Origin: GCA-002727735 sp038134525
GTDB lineage: Bacteria; Bacteroidota; Bacteroidia; Flavobacteriales_D; Parvicellaceae
Assembly (NCBI GenBank): GCA_038134525.1
Contig: JAYPVI010000002.1
Location: 227,599 to 291,598, forward strand
Direction of reading: 5' to 3'
DNA length: 64,000 nt
Position 1 is the stretch's first letter, and each line of letters opens with the position of its first letter. Positions 35,242 through 45,146 of the stretch are shown here, piece by piece. Both the position numbers and the translations under genes were made by a program. The notes beneath the pieces are model-generated. The model made no database searches. It saw only the letters and a program-made list of their open reading frames with translations, and was not told the DNA's origin.

Positions 35242-37611
35242 TTGCACATAAATAGCTCATATTCAACAAAAGAAATCGCCAAAATTATTGATGGAAAATA
35301 CATTGGCAATGTCAACTTTATTGTGAGCAGTGTTTGCTATGATTCTAGACTAATTTTCAACGATACCAATGGATTGTTTTTAGCCATTAAAACAAAAAAA
35401 AATGATGGTCATAAATATATTTTAGATGCTTACAACAAAGGCATAAGAAGTTTTATTGTTGAAAAGCTACCAAAAATTGTAGAAAATGATGCAACATATA
35501 TTTTAGTTAAAGATAGCATCATATCCCTTCAAAAGTGGGCTAAACACCACAGAGATAGATTTAATATACCTGTATTAGCAATTTCAGGAAGTTATGGTAA
35601 AACCATAGTTAAAGAATGGATTTTTCATTTAACTAAATCAACATACAACGTATTAAGAAGTCCAAAAAGTTTTAATTCAAAAATCGGTGTTGCACTGTCT
35701 GTATTAATGCTTTCAAAACATCATGAATTGGGTGTTTTTGAGTTAGGTATCTCAAAACCTGATGAAATGGTAGTACTTAAAAAAATAACAAAACCAACTC
35801 ACGTTATTATTACTAATGTCGCAAATGCACATCTTGAAAATTTTGAAAGTAAAACAGAACTGATTAAAGAAAAAGAAAAATTACTTTTAGAGGAAAATAA
35901 TGTTTACTATAAAAATGGAAAACTTCCATTATATGAACAAAAAACTACTGAAACAGGCCAAGAAATTATATTGAACAAAGGAGGAAAAAAAAGAATTTTT
36001 ACTATTCCGTTCAAAAACGAAATTTCTGCATTAAACTTTATTCATTGCATTGCTTTTTTAGATTTAATTAAAATAAAAGAAGATACCATAAAAAATTTAT
36101 GCCCCTCCCTTCCCAAAATTTCTTCAAGACTAGAAAAAAAAGAAGGGATTTTTAATTCTACGCTTATTAATGACACATATAGTCACGATCATTCTTCAAT
36201 TTATCATGGACTTGAAATGCTCAAAGCAGAATCTGGAAAGGGTAATAGCACTTTAATTTATGTTAATGATAAAAAATTAAACAAAGATGAAAGCGATGAA
36301 ATTATGAATTGGATAAATAAATTTGAAATATCCCAATTTATAATAATTGGATCTAAACTAAAACATTTACAATCTCAATTAAGACAAAATGATATTTACT
36401 TTAAAAGTTTAAATGCCTTTAACATTGGATTTGAAAAGCTAAACCTATTCAACCATCATATTTTATTAAAAGGAAACAATAAGTCAATTACTCAAAAAAT
36501 AAACGAGAAAATTGAAGCGAAAAAGCATGAGACTGCACTTGAAATCAATCTAAATCATATAGAAAACAATTACACTTTTTACAAAAAGCTTATCTCTAAT
36601 GAAACTAAAATTTTAGCCATGATCAAAGCTGCTGGATATGGTGCTGGTTTAATTGAAATAGGTAAGAAATTAGAGTTTTGTAATGTTGACTACTTGGGCG
36701 TTGCTTATGTAGATGAGGGGGTCGATTTAAGAAATAATGGTATTGAAAAACCAATCTTAGTTATGAATCCAGGAACTAATTCCTTTACTTCATTAATTAA
36801 TAATAATTTAACTCCTGCCATTCATGATATTAATCAATTAAACTCATTTACTGGAAAATTAATTGATTTAAACATAAATGCATATCCAGTACATTTAAAA
36901 TTAAATTCCGGGATGAACCGTTTAGGTTTTTCAAGTAAAGAAATTGACTCCTTGATCACATTTTTGATGAGCCAACCTGAAATTAAAGTCGAAGGTATTT
37001 TCAGTCATTTATTTGCTAGTGATGATAAAAATGCGGAAAACCAAACCCTAAATCAAATTAATAATTTTAAAATAGATTGTGAAAAAATAGAAGATAGTTT
37101 AAAGATAAATACCATTAAGCATATCCTGAACACATCAGGAATTGAACATTACCGTGACCACCAGTTTAATATGGTAAGACTAGGTATTGGCCTTTATGGG
37201 ATTTCATCCAAATTTGATTTAAAACCAGTTGCATCTCTAACCTCTATAGTGTCAAAAATCAGAGTAATAGATCCTGATGAATTTATAGGCTATGGCCTCA
37301 CAAGCTTAACTAAGAAAAAAACGAAAATAGCAATAATACCTGTTGGTTATGCGGATGGATATTCCAGAATTCTTGGAAATGGAAAAGGTAAAATGATGAT
37401 CAACAATCAGCTCGCCTCCACTATCGGTAATATTTGTATGGATATGACTTTTCTTGATATAACAGATTTAAAGATAAAGGAAGGAGATAAAGTAGAGATT
37501 TTCGGAATGAATAGAAAAATACAAGATTTAGCTGAAGAAGCAGATACTATTCCATATGAAATTTTAAGCCAAATTTCTCAACGAGTAGTGAGAGTTTATG
37601 AAAAAGATTGA
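35242..37611 (+). CDS. murF-alr: bifunctional MurF ligase / alanine racemase
   Basis: A 789-residue fusion. The N-terminal MurF part (about residues 1-425) adds D-Ala-D-Ala to UDP-MurNAc-tripeptide: STKEIAKIIDGKYIG, DSR, ATP loop GSYGKT (116-121) and the ligase NDTYSHD segment. The C-terminal alanine racemase (about 430-789) has the PLP lysine in AMIKAAGYGAG (around 465), LNSGMNRLGF, YGISS and catalytic Tyr in IGYGLTS, then PVGYADGYSR. Together they supply and attach D-Ala. Fusion of the two is typical of Bacteroidota. The start is TTG 35242; a stop codon lies two codons upstream and no ATG is near. Confidence 0.92.
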   Translation: MHINSSYSTKEIAKIIDGKYIGNVNFIVSSVCYDSRLIFNDTNGLFLAIKTKKNDGHKYILDAYNKGIRSFIVEKLPKIVENDATYILVKDSIISLQKWAKHHRDRFNIPVLAISGSYGKTIVKEWIFHLTKSTYNVLRSPKSFNSKIGVALSVLMLSKHHELGVFELGISKPDEMVVLKKITKPTHVIITNVANAHLENFESKTELIKEKEKLLLEENNVYYKNGKLPLYEQKTTETGQEIILNKGGKKRIFTIPFKNEISALNFIHCIAFLDLIKIKEDTIKNLCPSLPKISSRLEKKEGIFNSTLINDTYSHDHSSIYHGLEMLKAESGKGNSTLIYVNDKKLNKDESDEIMNWINKFEISQFIIIGSKLKHLQSQLRQNDIYFKSLNAFNIGFEKLNLFNHHILLKGNNKSITQKINEKIEAKKHETALEINLNHIENNYTFYKKLISNETKILAMIKAAGYGAGLIEIGKKLEFCNVDYLGVAYVDEGVDLRNNGIEKPILVMNPGTNSFTSLINNNLTPAIHDINQLNSFTGKLIDLNINAYPVHLKLNSGMNRLGFSSKEIDSLITFLMSQPEIKVEGIFSHLFASDDKNAENQTLNQINNFKIDCEKIEDSLKINTIKHILNTSGIEHYRDHQFNMVRLGIGLYGISSKFDLKPVASLTSIVSKIRVIDPDEFIGYGLTSLTKKKTKIAIIPVGYADGYSRILGNGKGKMMINNQLASTIGNICMDMTFLDITDLKIKEGDKVEIFGMNRKIQDLAEEADTIPYEILSQISQRVVRVYEKD

Positions 37612-39086
37612 TGAAAAAGAAATTTGTATCTAACTTAATATTGGTATTAGTACTTAATTTCATCATTAAGCCATTTTATATTCTAGGAATTGATGCAGAA
37701 ATTTTAAAAATCACTGAGCTTAACAATGCTGGTACTTATGGAACGTATTTCTCGCTGTTAAGTCTATCCTTTGTATTCAATATTTTTCTCGATTTAGGTA
37801 TAAACAATTACAATACTAGAAATATTGCAATGGATAATAGTAAGATACACCAACAGATAAATGGAAATTTAACTCTAAAGTTTGTTTTAGCCATTTTTTA
37901 TTTATTTGTTTTACTTGTAGTTGCTCTAGTATTTTCGTACAACTGGTATGAAATAAAGTGGTTAATCGTAATTGGATTTAATCAGATATTGGTAGCGCTT
38001 ATTTTATTCATGAGATCAAATTTAACCGCTCTTTTTTTACTAAAACAAGATAGCCTCATTTCAGTACTTGATCGTGTTATTTTGATACTTTTTTGTGGGT
38101 ATTTTTTGTGGGCTGGAACAACAAATAAATTCATAACTATTGAATTTTTTATTTTATCTCAAACATTGGCTTATGCCCTTACTCTTCTCATTTGTGTAAT
38201 TATTTTAAAAAATAAAATTCATGTAATAAAATTGAAATGGGACCTACACTTTTTTAAAGCGACCATCAAAAAAAGTCTCCCTTATGCCCTTTTAATTTTT
38301 CTTATGTCCATATACTACTACTCCGATGTTGTTATGATTGAGCGAATGAAAAATAATGATGAAGCTGTAAGCTACGCTCATGGTTATCGTTTTTTTATGG
38401 CTTTTAATATGATAGGATATTTGTTTGCAGGTCTATTATTGCCTGTATTTTCTAAAATGATTAAAGAAAAAAATAATGTACGCCCAATAACTTGGCTGTC
38501 ATTCAAATTGATTTTTTTAATCGCCACACTAATTTGTGTTTCCATTTGGCCTGTTAAGGAAGAATTATTGTTTTGGAGATATGAAATTAGTGGAGAAAAC
38601 TTATGGCATTCTTCAAACACATTCGGATGGCTCTTATTGTCTTTTGTTGCTATATCTTGTAATTATATATTTGGTACTCTCTTGACTGCTAATGGAAATT
38701 TAAAACAGCTAAACATTATGGCTATTTTAGGAGTGATAATTAACTTATTTCTAAATTTCTTATTGATTCCAAAATATGGTTCTGAAGGTGCTGCGTTTGC
38801 TAGTTTGATTACCCAATTATTTACGCTTTTTGCTCAAGTAGTTATAAGTTACCAATATTTTAAATTTTATTTTTTTCACAAAGGAGGAGTTCAGCTTTTA
38901 GTCTTTGTTGCATTAATATGCTTAACTAGTTACTCCTTTCATTATAATAACTTTTTGTCAAGCGTTTGGGTTGTAAATATCATTAGCACCCTAATTGTAG
39001 GAGGTATTTCAAGTTTAGTACTTAATTTAATTTCTTATAAAGACCTATTCAAACTTGTACAGTCATACCAAAATGAACACCGCTAA
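37611..39086 (+). CDS. polysaccharide flippase, Wzx-like
   Basis: A 491-residue membrane protein with about 12-14 helices of the MATE-like/MOP flippase type (LNNAGTYGTYFSLLSLSFVF, DVVMIERMKNNDEAVSYAHGYRF, NLFLNFLLIPKYGSEGAAFASLI). These proteins move lipid-linked sugar repeats across the inner membrane. The gene starts at ATG 37611, whose A is the last base of the upstream TGA stop, so it is coupled to murF-alr. It precedes genes for chain length and ligase/polymerase. Confidence 0.85.
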   Translation: MKKKFVSNLILVLVLNFIIKPFYILGIDAEILKITELNNAGTYGTYFSLLSLSFVFNIFLDLGINNYNTRNIAMDNSKIHQQINGNLTLKFVLAIFYLFVLLVVALVFSYNWYEIKWLIVIGFNQILVALILFMRSNLTALFLLKQDSLISVLDRVILILFCGYFLWAGTTNKFITIEFFILSQTLAYALTLLICVIILKNKIHVIKLKWDLHFFKATIKKSLPYALLIFLMSIYYYSDVVMIERMKNNDEAVSYAHGYRFFMAFNMIGYLFAGLLLPVFSKMIKEKNNVRPITWLSFKLIFLIATLICVSIWPVKEELLFWRYEISGENLWHSSNTFGWLLLSFVAISCNYIFGTLLTANGNLKQLNIMAILGVIINLFLNFLLIPKYGSEGAAFASLITQLFTLFAQVVISYQYFKFYFFHKGGVQLLVFVALICLTSYSFHYNNFLSSVWVVNIISTLIVGGISSLVLNLISYKDLFKLVQSYQNEHR

Positions 39087-39089
39087 TTA

Positions 39090-39120
39090 TTTGTTCACAA
39101 CACGCTAAAAGTTACATTTG
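39090..39120 (+). promoter_or_regulatory. complete promoter of the polysaccharide chain-length gene
   Basis: TTTG (39090-39093), exactly 19 nt, then TACATTTG (39113-39120), 18 nt before the ATG. This is the best full -33/-7 promoter in the window and shows that the last two polysaccharide genes can be expressed apart from murF-alr. Confidence 0.7.
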
Positions 39121-39138
39121 CAACCTAAATGAGTAAAC

Positions 39139-40116
39139 ATGAGCGATTCCATACATAATACGTTATATCTAATAGAATTTCTTTGGGGGAAAAAGAAGAG
39201 TATTATCACAGCTGCTGTAATTGCTGGTATCATTTCTATTATAGTATCCCTTTTAATTCAAGAAAAGTTTGAATCGTCTGTAACGCTTTACCCTGCTAAA
39301 TCTAGTTCCGTTACTTTTAATGAAGTAATAACTGAAGATCAAAGTGTTTCGAAATTTGGAGAAGAAGAAGAGGCAGAACAAATGCTTCAAATTCTTGAAT
39401 CTGGAAATATAAGAAGTAAGATTATCGCCAAATATGACTTATTAAACCATTATGAAATAGATGTTACTGGAAAATACGTAAAAACAGATTTAAATAAAAC
39501 CTATTACGATAATATTAGCTTCAAAAGAAATAATAATGGAGCTGTCATCATTACGGTTATGGATAAAAGCCCTGATACTGCTGCACTTATTGCAAATGAT
39601 ATTGCTTCATTATATGACAGCACAAAAAATGCCATGATTCACGAAAGAGCATTAACTGATTTTAAAATCAAAAAACAAAAGTTGGATAAAATAAAAGCAG
39701 AGATGCAACAGTTGAGAGACACCATGTCTGCATTAACCTCTTTAGGTGTGGTAACAGATGATGCATATCAGGCACTTACAGAAGCATTTATTAATGCTAA
39801 AAACAATTCTATCCAAAAAAAATTTCAGGATAAAATTGAAATGACAGATCGCTATGGATCAGTATTAAAATCTTTCCAAGTTAAAGTGGAATTTCTTTCT
39901 GAGAGGTTAGCCACTATGGAAACTTCTTACGAGCAAGCTGAAAGTGATGCCAATAGCTTTTTATCACACAAATTTATTGTTGAAAAAGCATACCCAGCTG
40001 AAAAAAAATCTTACCCTGTAAGATGGCTTATAGTGGTGATGTCAACTTGTTCAGTTGTGTTATTTACCATCTTAGGTCTTATCATTAGACAAAGAATTTT
40101 GGAATTAAAAAGCTAA
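39139..40116 (+). CDS. polysaccharide chain-length determinant, Wzz-like
   Basis: A 325-residue protein with two membrane helices near the ends (about 19-40 and 292-315) and a long periplasmic helical, coiled-coil middle (KIKKQKLDKIKAEMQQLRDTM). The second helix is preceded by EKAYPAEKKSYPVRWLIV, the Pro-rich motif of Wzz-type co-polymerases. No tyrosine-kinase domain is attached. An out-of-frame ATG lies 10 nt upstream. The stop overlaps the next gene's ATG (TAATG). Confidence 0.82.
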   Translation: MSDSIHNTLYLIEFLWGKKKSIITAAVIAGIISIIVSLLIQEKFESSVTLYPAKSSSVTFNEVITEDQSVSKFGEEEEAEQMLQILESGNIRSKIIAKYDLLNHYEIDVTGKYVKTDLNKTYYDNISFKRNNNGAVIITVMDKSPDTAALIANDIASLYDSTKNAMIHERALTDFKIKKQKLDKIKAEMQQLRDTMSALTSLGVVTDDAYQALTEAFINAKNNSIQKKFQDKIEMTDRYGSVLKSFQVKVEFLSERLATMETSYEQAESDANSFLSHKFIVEKAYPAEKKSYPVRWLIVVMSTCSVVLFTILGLIIRQRILELKS

Positions 40117-41552
40117 TGCTCTCCTTTTTATTAAAAAAAGAAGTTGGCTTTTCAGTAATCATTTTATTTGCCCTTGCGAATGGTATTTTGATTTATAATG
40201 AGTTTTATCTGCTATTAATTCTTCCACTTATAGTTCTAATTATATATTGGTTCATTTTTAGACTTGACCTTGTTTTTTTATTAATCGTTTTTTGCACACC
40301 ACTTTCCTTTAATTTTGAAAATCTTTATTCGGGTGGAATAGGTTTTTATTTTCCTACGGAACCACTTTTATTATTTTTTAGCTTGATTTTCATTCTTAAG
40401 CTTATTTTAAATAAAAAATTAAAAGCTGAACTTTATCATTTACGACATCCTTTAACTGTATTTATATTTCTTCATTTCTGCTGGATGACTCTTACTTCGA
40501 TCTCTAGTGAGATGCCAATTGTTTCTTTTAAATTTTTATTAGCTAGAACTTGGTTTATTTGCCCCATTTATTTCTACGGTTCATTATATTTCAAACAAGG
40601 TATTTTGGCTATAAAACGATTCTTAATTGCATACACAGTCCCCATGTTCATAGTGACTTGTTACACATTAATAAATCATATGATTCACGGATTTAGTGAA
40701 GAAGCTGGTCATTGGGTAATGTGGCCATTCTTTAAAGATCATACTTCGTATGGCGCCATATTAGCCATGACTATTCCGATTGCTTTTTGGCTACACCGTA
40801 ATCACAAACATTTTTATACAAAGCTTTTTTATTTAATAGTGATCTTTATACTATTAATTGGACTTTATTTTAGTTACACAAGAGCGGCCTGGCTAACTAT
40901 GTTTGGTGGACTTTTGGTTTACTTGCTCTATTATTTTAAAATTAAAATTAAATGGCTGATTTCCCTTTCCATAATTCCACTCATTCTTATACTCACTAAC
41001 TTCAATGAAATTGGTTATTTATTAAACAAAAATGATGCAGAACACACCACCGAAAATTTTTCTGAAAGATTAGAGTCCATGTCAAATGTATCAACTGATG
41101 CATCCAATCTAGAGAGATTAAATCGTTGGAAATCTGCAATAAAACTTTTCAAAGAAAGGCCTATTTTGGGGTGGGGTCCTGGAACATATGCATTCGTTTA
41201 CGCTCCTCACCAAGATGCAAGTGATTTAACCATAATCAGCACCAATTTTGGAGATGGAGGTAATGCACATAGTGAATACTTAGGACCATTATCAGAACAA
41301 GGTATTTTAGGCCTTGTTTTTATTATAGCCATTGTTTTTATTTTCTTTTACTATTCAGGGAAATTTTACATAAACTCTGATCATAACCCTAGCAAGGGTA
41401 TTACCATAATGATCATTGTGGCCCTTGCTACCTATTTTGCTCATGGAATACTTAATAATTATCTAGATACAGACAAAGCTTCGGTCCTAGTATGGGGATT
41501 ATTGAGCTTATTTATTTGCACATCAAACCTGAGTTTAGTTAAAAAAGATTAA
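40116..41552 (+). CDS. O-antigen ligase/polymerase family protein
   Basis: A 478-residue protein with about eleven membrane helices. The O-antigen ligase (Wzy_C/WaaL) region is seen in YFSYTRAAWLTMFGG and the periplasmic loop RLNRWKSAIKLFKERPILGWGPG with NAHSEYLGPLSEQGILG, including the conserved Arg/His pattern. It either polymerises sugar repeats or joins them to an acceptor. The gene overlaps the Wzz-like gene by one base, so the two form a unit. Confidence 0.85.
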   Translation: MLSFLLKKEVGFSVIILFALANGILIYNEFYLLLILPLIVLIIYWFIFRLDLVFLLIVFCTPLSFNFENLYSGGIGFYFPTEPLLLFFSLIFILKLILNKKLKAELYHLRHPLTVFIFLHFCWMTLTSISSEMPIVSFKFLLARTWFICPIYFYGSLYFKQGILAIKRFLIAYTVPMFIVTCYTLINHMIHGFSEEAGHWVMWPFFKDHTSYGAILAMTIPIAFWLHRNHKHFYTKLFYLIVIFILLIGLYFSYTRAAWLTMFGGLLVYLLYYFKIKIKWLISLSIIPLILILTNFNEIGYLLNKNDAEHTTENFSERLESMSNVSTDASNLERLNRWKSAIKLFKERPILGWGPGTYAFVYAPHQDASDLTIISTNFGDGGNAHSEYLGPLSEQGILGLVFIIAIVFIFFYYSGKFYINSDHNPSKGITIMIIVALATYFAHGILNNYLDTDKASVLVWGLLSLFICTSNLSLVKKD

Positions 41553-41592
41553 AACGTAATTAAAATATGTTTTAAAATTCTTTATTGTTATT

Positions 41593-42945
41593 ATGAGTAA
41601 ATCAAAGTCAATATTTATTTGTCAATCTTGTGGACAAGAAAGCTTCAAATGGACAGGGAAATGTAGCGGATGTGGTGAATGGAACACACTTGAAGAACAA
41701 ATTAAATCAATATCAAAAACCAAACAAAATCTATATGAAATAGCATTAAAAAAAGCTATTCCTGTATCATCTATTGTAGAAAATTCAACAATACGATTAC
41801 AGACAAATGACGATGAGTTTAATAGAGTAGTAGGAGGAGGTTTGGTTAGAGGTTCTGTTACATTACTTGCAGGTGAACCTGGAATTGGAAAATCAACCTT
41901 AACATTGAAATTAGCGCTTAGCTTAAATAAAACGGTATTGTATGTTACTGGAGAAGAAAGTGCTGAACAAATAAAATTAAGAGCAAAACGACTAAAGGAT
42001 GAAAATAAGAAATGCTATGTGCTTAATGAAGCTAAATTAGAAAATGTCATTTCTGAATCGGAAAAGATTATTCCTGACTTATTAATTATTGACTCTGTTC
42101 AAACATTAAGTGTAGATGAAATTGATTCTATTCAAGGTAGCACAACACAAATTAGACATTGCGCAGAAGTGCTGATTAGGTATGCAAAAACTAAACACAT
42201 ACCCACATTAATTATTGGTCATGTTACTAAAGACGGTTCTATAGCAGGACCAAAAATCCTTGAACATATGGTTGATACAGTGCTTCAATTTGAAGGAGAT
42301 AAGAATCACCTATATCGAATAGTCAGAAGCACTAAAAACCGTTTTGGCAACACCAACGAAATTGGCATATATGAGATGTTTGAAGATGGACTTAAAGGAG
42401 TTAAATCACCAAATAAGCTATTAATTTCAGAAAACACATCTGATCTTAGTGGAATTGCTATTGGATGTAGTTTGGAAGGAATTAGACCCATAATGATTGA
42501 GATACAAGCATTAAGTTCAACTGCAACATACGGTACTCCACAAAGATCTTTCAATGGCCTAGATAGCAAAAGGCTAAATATGTTATTAGCTGTTTTGGAA
42601 AAAAGAGGTGGGTTAAAGTTAAATCAAAAAGATATTTTTATAAATGTGACAGGTGGAATTAAAATTAATGACCCAGCAATTGACTTAGCAATCATATGTG
42701 CAGTTCTATCATCAAATTTTGATTTTGCTATACCTCAAAAAACTTGTTTTATTGGAGAAGTAGGGTTAAGCGGTGAGATTAGGCCTGTAAGTAGAATTAA
42801 TGAAAGGATAAAAGAAGTGGTAAAAATGGGAGCAGAAACCATATTTTTGAGCAGATACGCCAAATTAGAAGGAATTAACTCTGAAAATTACCAATTAAAG
42901 AAAGTTGTTAAAGTTCAAGAAATCATTCAACAACTTATCAAATAA
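41593..42945 (+). CDS. radA: DNA repair protein RadA
   Basis: A 450-residue RadA. The N-terminal zinc finger is C-x2-C...C-x2-C in FICQSCGQESFKWTGKCSGC. It is followed by the RecA-like ATPase with Walker A AGEPGIGKST, Walker B LLIIDSVQT and the RadA-specific KNRFG motif, and a C-terminal Lon-protease-like domain (GGIKINDPAIDLAI). It processes recombination intermediates. ATG start. It stands between the polysaccharide genes and sufE. Confidence 0.96.
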   Translation: MSKSKSIFICQSCGQESFKWTGKCSGCGEWNTLEEQIKSISKTKQNLYEIALKKAIPVSSIVENSTIRLQTNDDEFNRVVGGGLVRGSVTLLAGEPGIGKSTLTLKLALSLNKTVLYVTGEESAEQIKLRAKRLKDENKKCYVLNEAKLENVISESEKIIPDLLIIDSVQTLSVDEIDSIQGSTTQIRHCAEVLIRYAKTKHIPTLIIGHVTKDGSIAGPKILEHMVDTVLQFEGDKNHLYRIVRSTKNRFGNTNEIGIYEMFEDGLKGVKSPNKLLISENTSDLSGIAIGCSLEGIRPIMIEIQALSSTATYGTPQRSFNGLDSKRLNMLLAVLEKRGGLKLNQKDIFINVTGGIKINDPAIDLAIICAVLSSNFDFAIPQKTCFIGEVGLSGEIRPVSRINERIKEVVKMGAETIFLSRYAKLEGINSENYQLKKVVKVQEIIQQLIK

Positions 42946-43004
42946 TTACACAATTTATGGATGGAAACATATTCTTGTTTTATCTTTAGAGCGAAACGTT
43001 AAAC

Positions 43005-43439
43005 ATGAGCATACAGAAACTAGAACAAGATGTAATAGAAGAATTTGATTTTTTTGACTCATGGTTAGAAAAATATGAGCATATAATTGAACTTGGAAAA
43101 GATCTTCCCCTAATACCTGAAAGCTTAAAAACAAAGGATAATTTAATTAAAGGCTGTCAATCTAATGTTTGGTTACATGCTGAATGCACAGAAAACAAAA
43201 TTAATTTTAGTGCAGATAGTGATGCAATAATCACGAAAGGAATTATAGCTTTATTAATTCGTGTATTGGATAATCAATCACCCGAAGACATTTTAAAGGC
43301 AGAATTAAAATTTATTGACTCAATAGGATTAACAAATCACTTATCTCCTACAAGAGCCAACGGCCTATTGGGGATGGTTAAACAGATGAAATCATATGCA
43401 ATGGCCTTCAACTTGAAAAACACCAATCATAATGGATGA
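43005..43439 (+). CDS. sufE: cysteine desulfuration protein SufE
   Basis: A 144-residue SufE, which takes sulfur from SufS and passes it to the SufBCD scaffold. The active Cys51 sits in KGCQSNVWL, preceded by LPLIPESLKTKDNLI, and the C-terminal helices match the family (SPTRANGLLGMVKQMKSYA). It overlaps the following sufT-like gene. The partner desulfurase gene sufS is not in the window and the rest of the suf genes are about 27 kb away. Confidence 0.93.
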   Translation: MSIQKLEQDVIEEFDFFDSWLEKYEHIIELGKDLPLIPESLKTKDNLIKGCQSNVWLHAECTENKINFSADSDAIITKGIIALLIRVLDNQSPEDILKAELKFIDSIGLTNHLSPTRANGLLGMVKQMKSYAMAFNLKNTNHNG

Positions 43440-43761
43440 TCAATTAAGAGAACTCAAAAAAAAGACGGAGCATAAAATTATAAATATGCTTAAAACCATT
43501 TTTGATCCAGAGATTCCAGTTGATATATACGAGCTTGGGTTAATTTATGAAATCAAAATAGATGATGATCTAAATGTGGGGATTGATATGACATTGACCT
43601 CTCCCAATTGTCCAGTTGCTGAAACCCTACCTAAAGAAGTAGAGGACAAAGTAGGTGAAGTACATAGTGTTAAAACATCAAAAGTTAATATTGTTTTTGA
43701 CCCTCCATGGGATAAAGACATGATGAGTGAAGAAGCAAAATTAGATTTAGGAATGATTTAA
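43432..43761 (+). CDS. sufT: SufT-like DUF59/MIP18 protein
   Basis: A 109-residue DUF59 protein. Features are TIFDPEIPVDIYELGLIYEIKI and MTLTSPNCPVAETLP with a conserved cysteine, followed by VNIVFDPPWDKDMMSEEAKLDL. DUF59 proteins help mature Fe-S proteins; SufT is the version linked to Suf. The start overlaps sufE by 8 nt. Confidence 0.88.
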   Translation: MDDQLRELKKKTEHKIINMLKTIFDPEIPVDIYELGLIYEIKIDDDLNVGIDMTLTSPNCPVAETLPKEVEDKVGEVHSVKTSKVNIVFDPPWDKDMMSEEAKLDLGMI

Positions 43762-43766
43762 TATTA

Positions 43767-45146
43767 ATGATGAAAAAAATTGGAATTGATGCTATAGACT
43801 TTTACATCCCTACAATTGGGCTTAAAATAGATGAATTAGCGGTATCAAGAAATATAGAACCAGCAAAACTTGAAAAAGGATTGGGACTTAAAGCAATGGC
43901 TCTCATGGATGTAGATGAAGATGCTGCTTCTATGGCTGCAAACTCACTATATAAATTAATCATCAATAATAAGATTGATCCTACAAAAATTGGCAGAATT
44001 TATTTAGGAACGGAGAGTGCATTAGATGCTGCAAAACCAACGGCTACCTATGCTGTAGGAATGGTGGAAGAAAAACTACAAGAAAAGTATGGTATAAGGT
44101 GTTTTAAAAATTGCGATGTTGTTGACATGACATTTGCATGTGTTGGAGCAGTTGATGCCCTAGAAAACTGCATAGATTGGATCAAGTGTAACAATAATCG
44201 TAAGGCAATTGTTTTAGCTTCAGATGTAGCTAAGTATGAATTAGGTTCTTCTGGTGAATATACCCAAGGTGCTGGAGCTGTAGCGATGTATATAACTGCA
44301 AAACCTAGTATAATTGCCTTTGAAGATACAATTGGTATTAGCATGGAACATGTAGGAGATTTTTTTAAACCTAGAAGAGTATTAAGAAATGAAGATCTTG
44401 AAGGGGATTATTCTGTTCAGAAAATTACAAATTCAGAAAGGGGAATACTTGAGCTTTTCTATGAAGAACCTGTTTTTGATGGGCAATATTCTAATGCATG
44501 TTATTCCAAAAGAATTAGGGAAAGTATGGAACATTTTAAATCGCTAAAAAAGACTAATTTATTAGAACGTTGGGATAAGTTAGTTTTTCATTTACCCTAT
44601 GCCTTTCAGGGAAGACGAATGATGTCTGATATATGGTTAGAATGGATGAAAGAAAATCATCAATTTGGATTGATTGAAGATGAAATTGGCCCTTTTAATC
44701 AAGAAGATGTCATATCATGGAAAAAGGCAGCTTCAAAATCATCACTCTACAGAAAGTTTGTAAACGAAAAAATTGCAGATGGCGAAGTTGCTTCTGGTGA
44801 AATTGGAAATATGTACACTGCATCCATCTTTATGTCATTAATTAGCCATCTATACCTTTGCTTTCATAAAAAGGAGGAGCTTACAGGAAAAAACTTTGGA
44901 TTCATAAGTTATGGAAGTGGATCTAAATCAAAAACATTTGAAGGGGCTATACAATCAAACTGGAAAAGTAAAATAAAGGACTTGGATCTAATAGGGGCTT
45001 TAGAAAATAGAACTTTTATTGATTTTGAAACCTATGAGAATTTACACAATAAATTACTTTCTTCTCCGATTAAGAAGAATAATAATTTTAAGTTAGATTC
45101 CATTTCAAAAGAACTGAATAAAGAAGGTTTTAGATACTACAGTTGA
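43767..45146 (+). CDS. hydroxymethylglutaryl-CoA synthase
   Basis: A 459-residue HMG-CoA synthase family enzyme, which condenses acetyl-CoA and acetoacetyl-CoA in the mevalonate route to isoprenoids. The catalytic set is visible: Glu83 in YLGTESALDAAK, Cys125 in MTFACVGAVDAL and His275 in FHLPYAFQG, plus GNMYTASIFMSLISHL near the C-terminus. ATG 43767, with a second ATG directly after it. It sits between sufT and DUF2480. A biotin/PksG-type role is less likely because the neighbours are Fe-S genes, not a polyketide cluster. Confidence 0.9.
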   Translation: MMKKIGIDAIDFYIPTIGLKIDELAVSRNIEPAKLEKGLGLKAMALMDVDEDAASMAANSLYKLIINNKIDPTKIGRIYLGTESALDAAKPTATYAVGMVEEKLQEKYGIRCFKNCDVVDMTFACVGAVDALENCIDWIKCNNNRKAIVLASDVAKYELGSSGEYTQGAGAVAMYITAKPSIIAFEDTIGISMEHVGDFFKPRRVLRNEDLEGDYSVQKITNSERGILELFYEEPVFDGQYSNACYSKRIRESMEHFKSLKKTNLLERWDKLVFHLPYAFQGRRMMSDIWLEWMKENHQFGLIEDEIGPFNQEDVISWKKAASKSSLYRKFVNEKIADGEVASGEIGNMYTASIFMSLISHLYLCFHKKEELTGKNFGFISYGSGSKSKTFEGAIQSNWKSKIKDLDLIGALENRTFIDFETYENLHNKLLSSPIKKNNNFKLDSISKELNKEGFRYYS

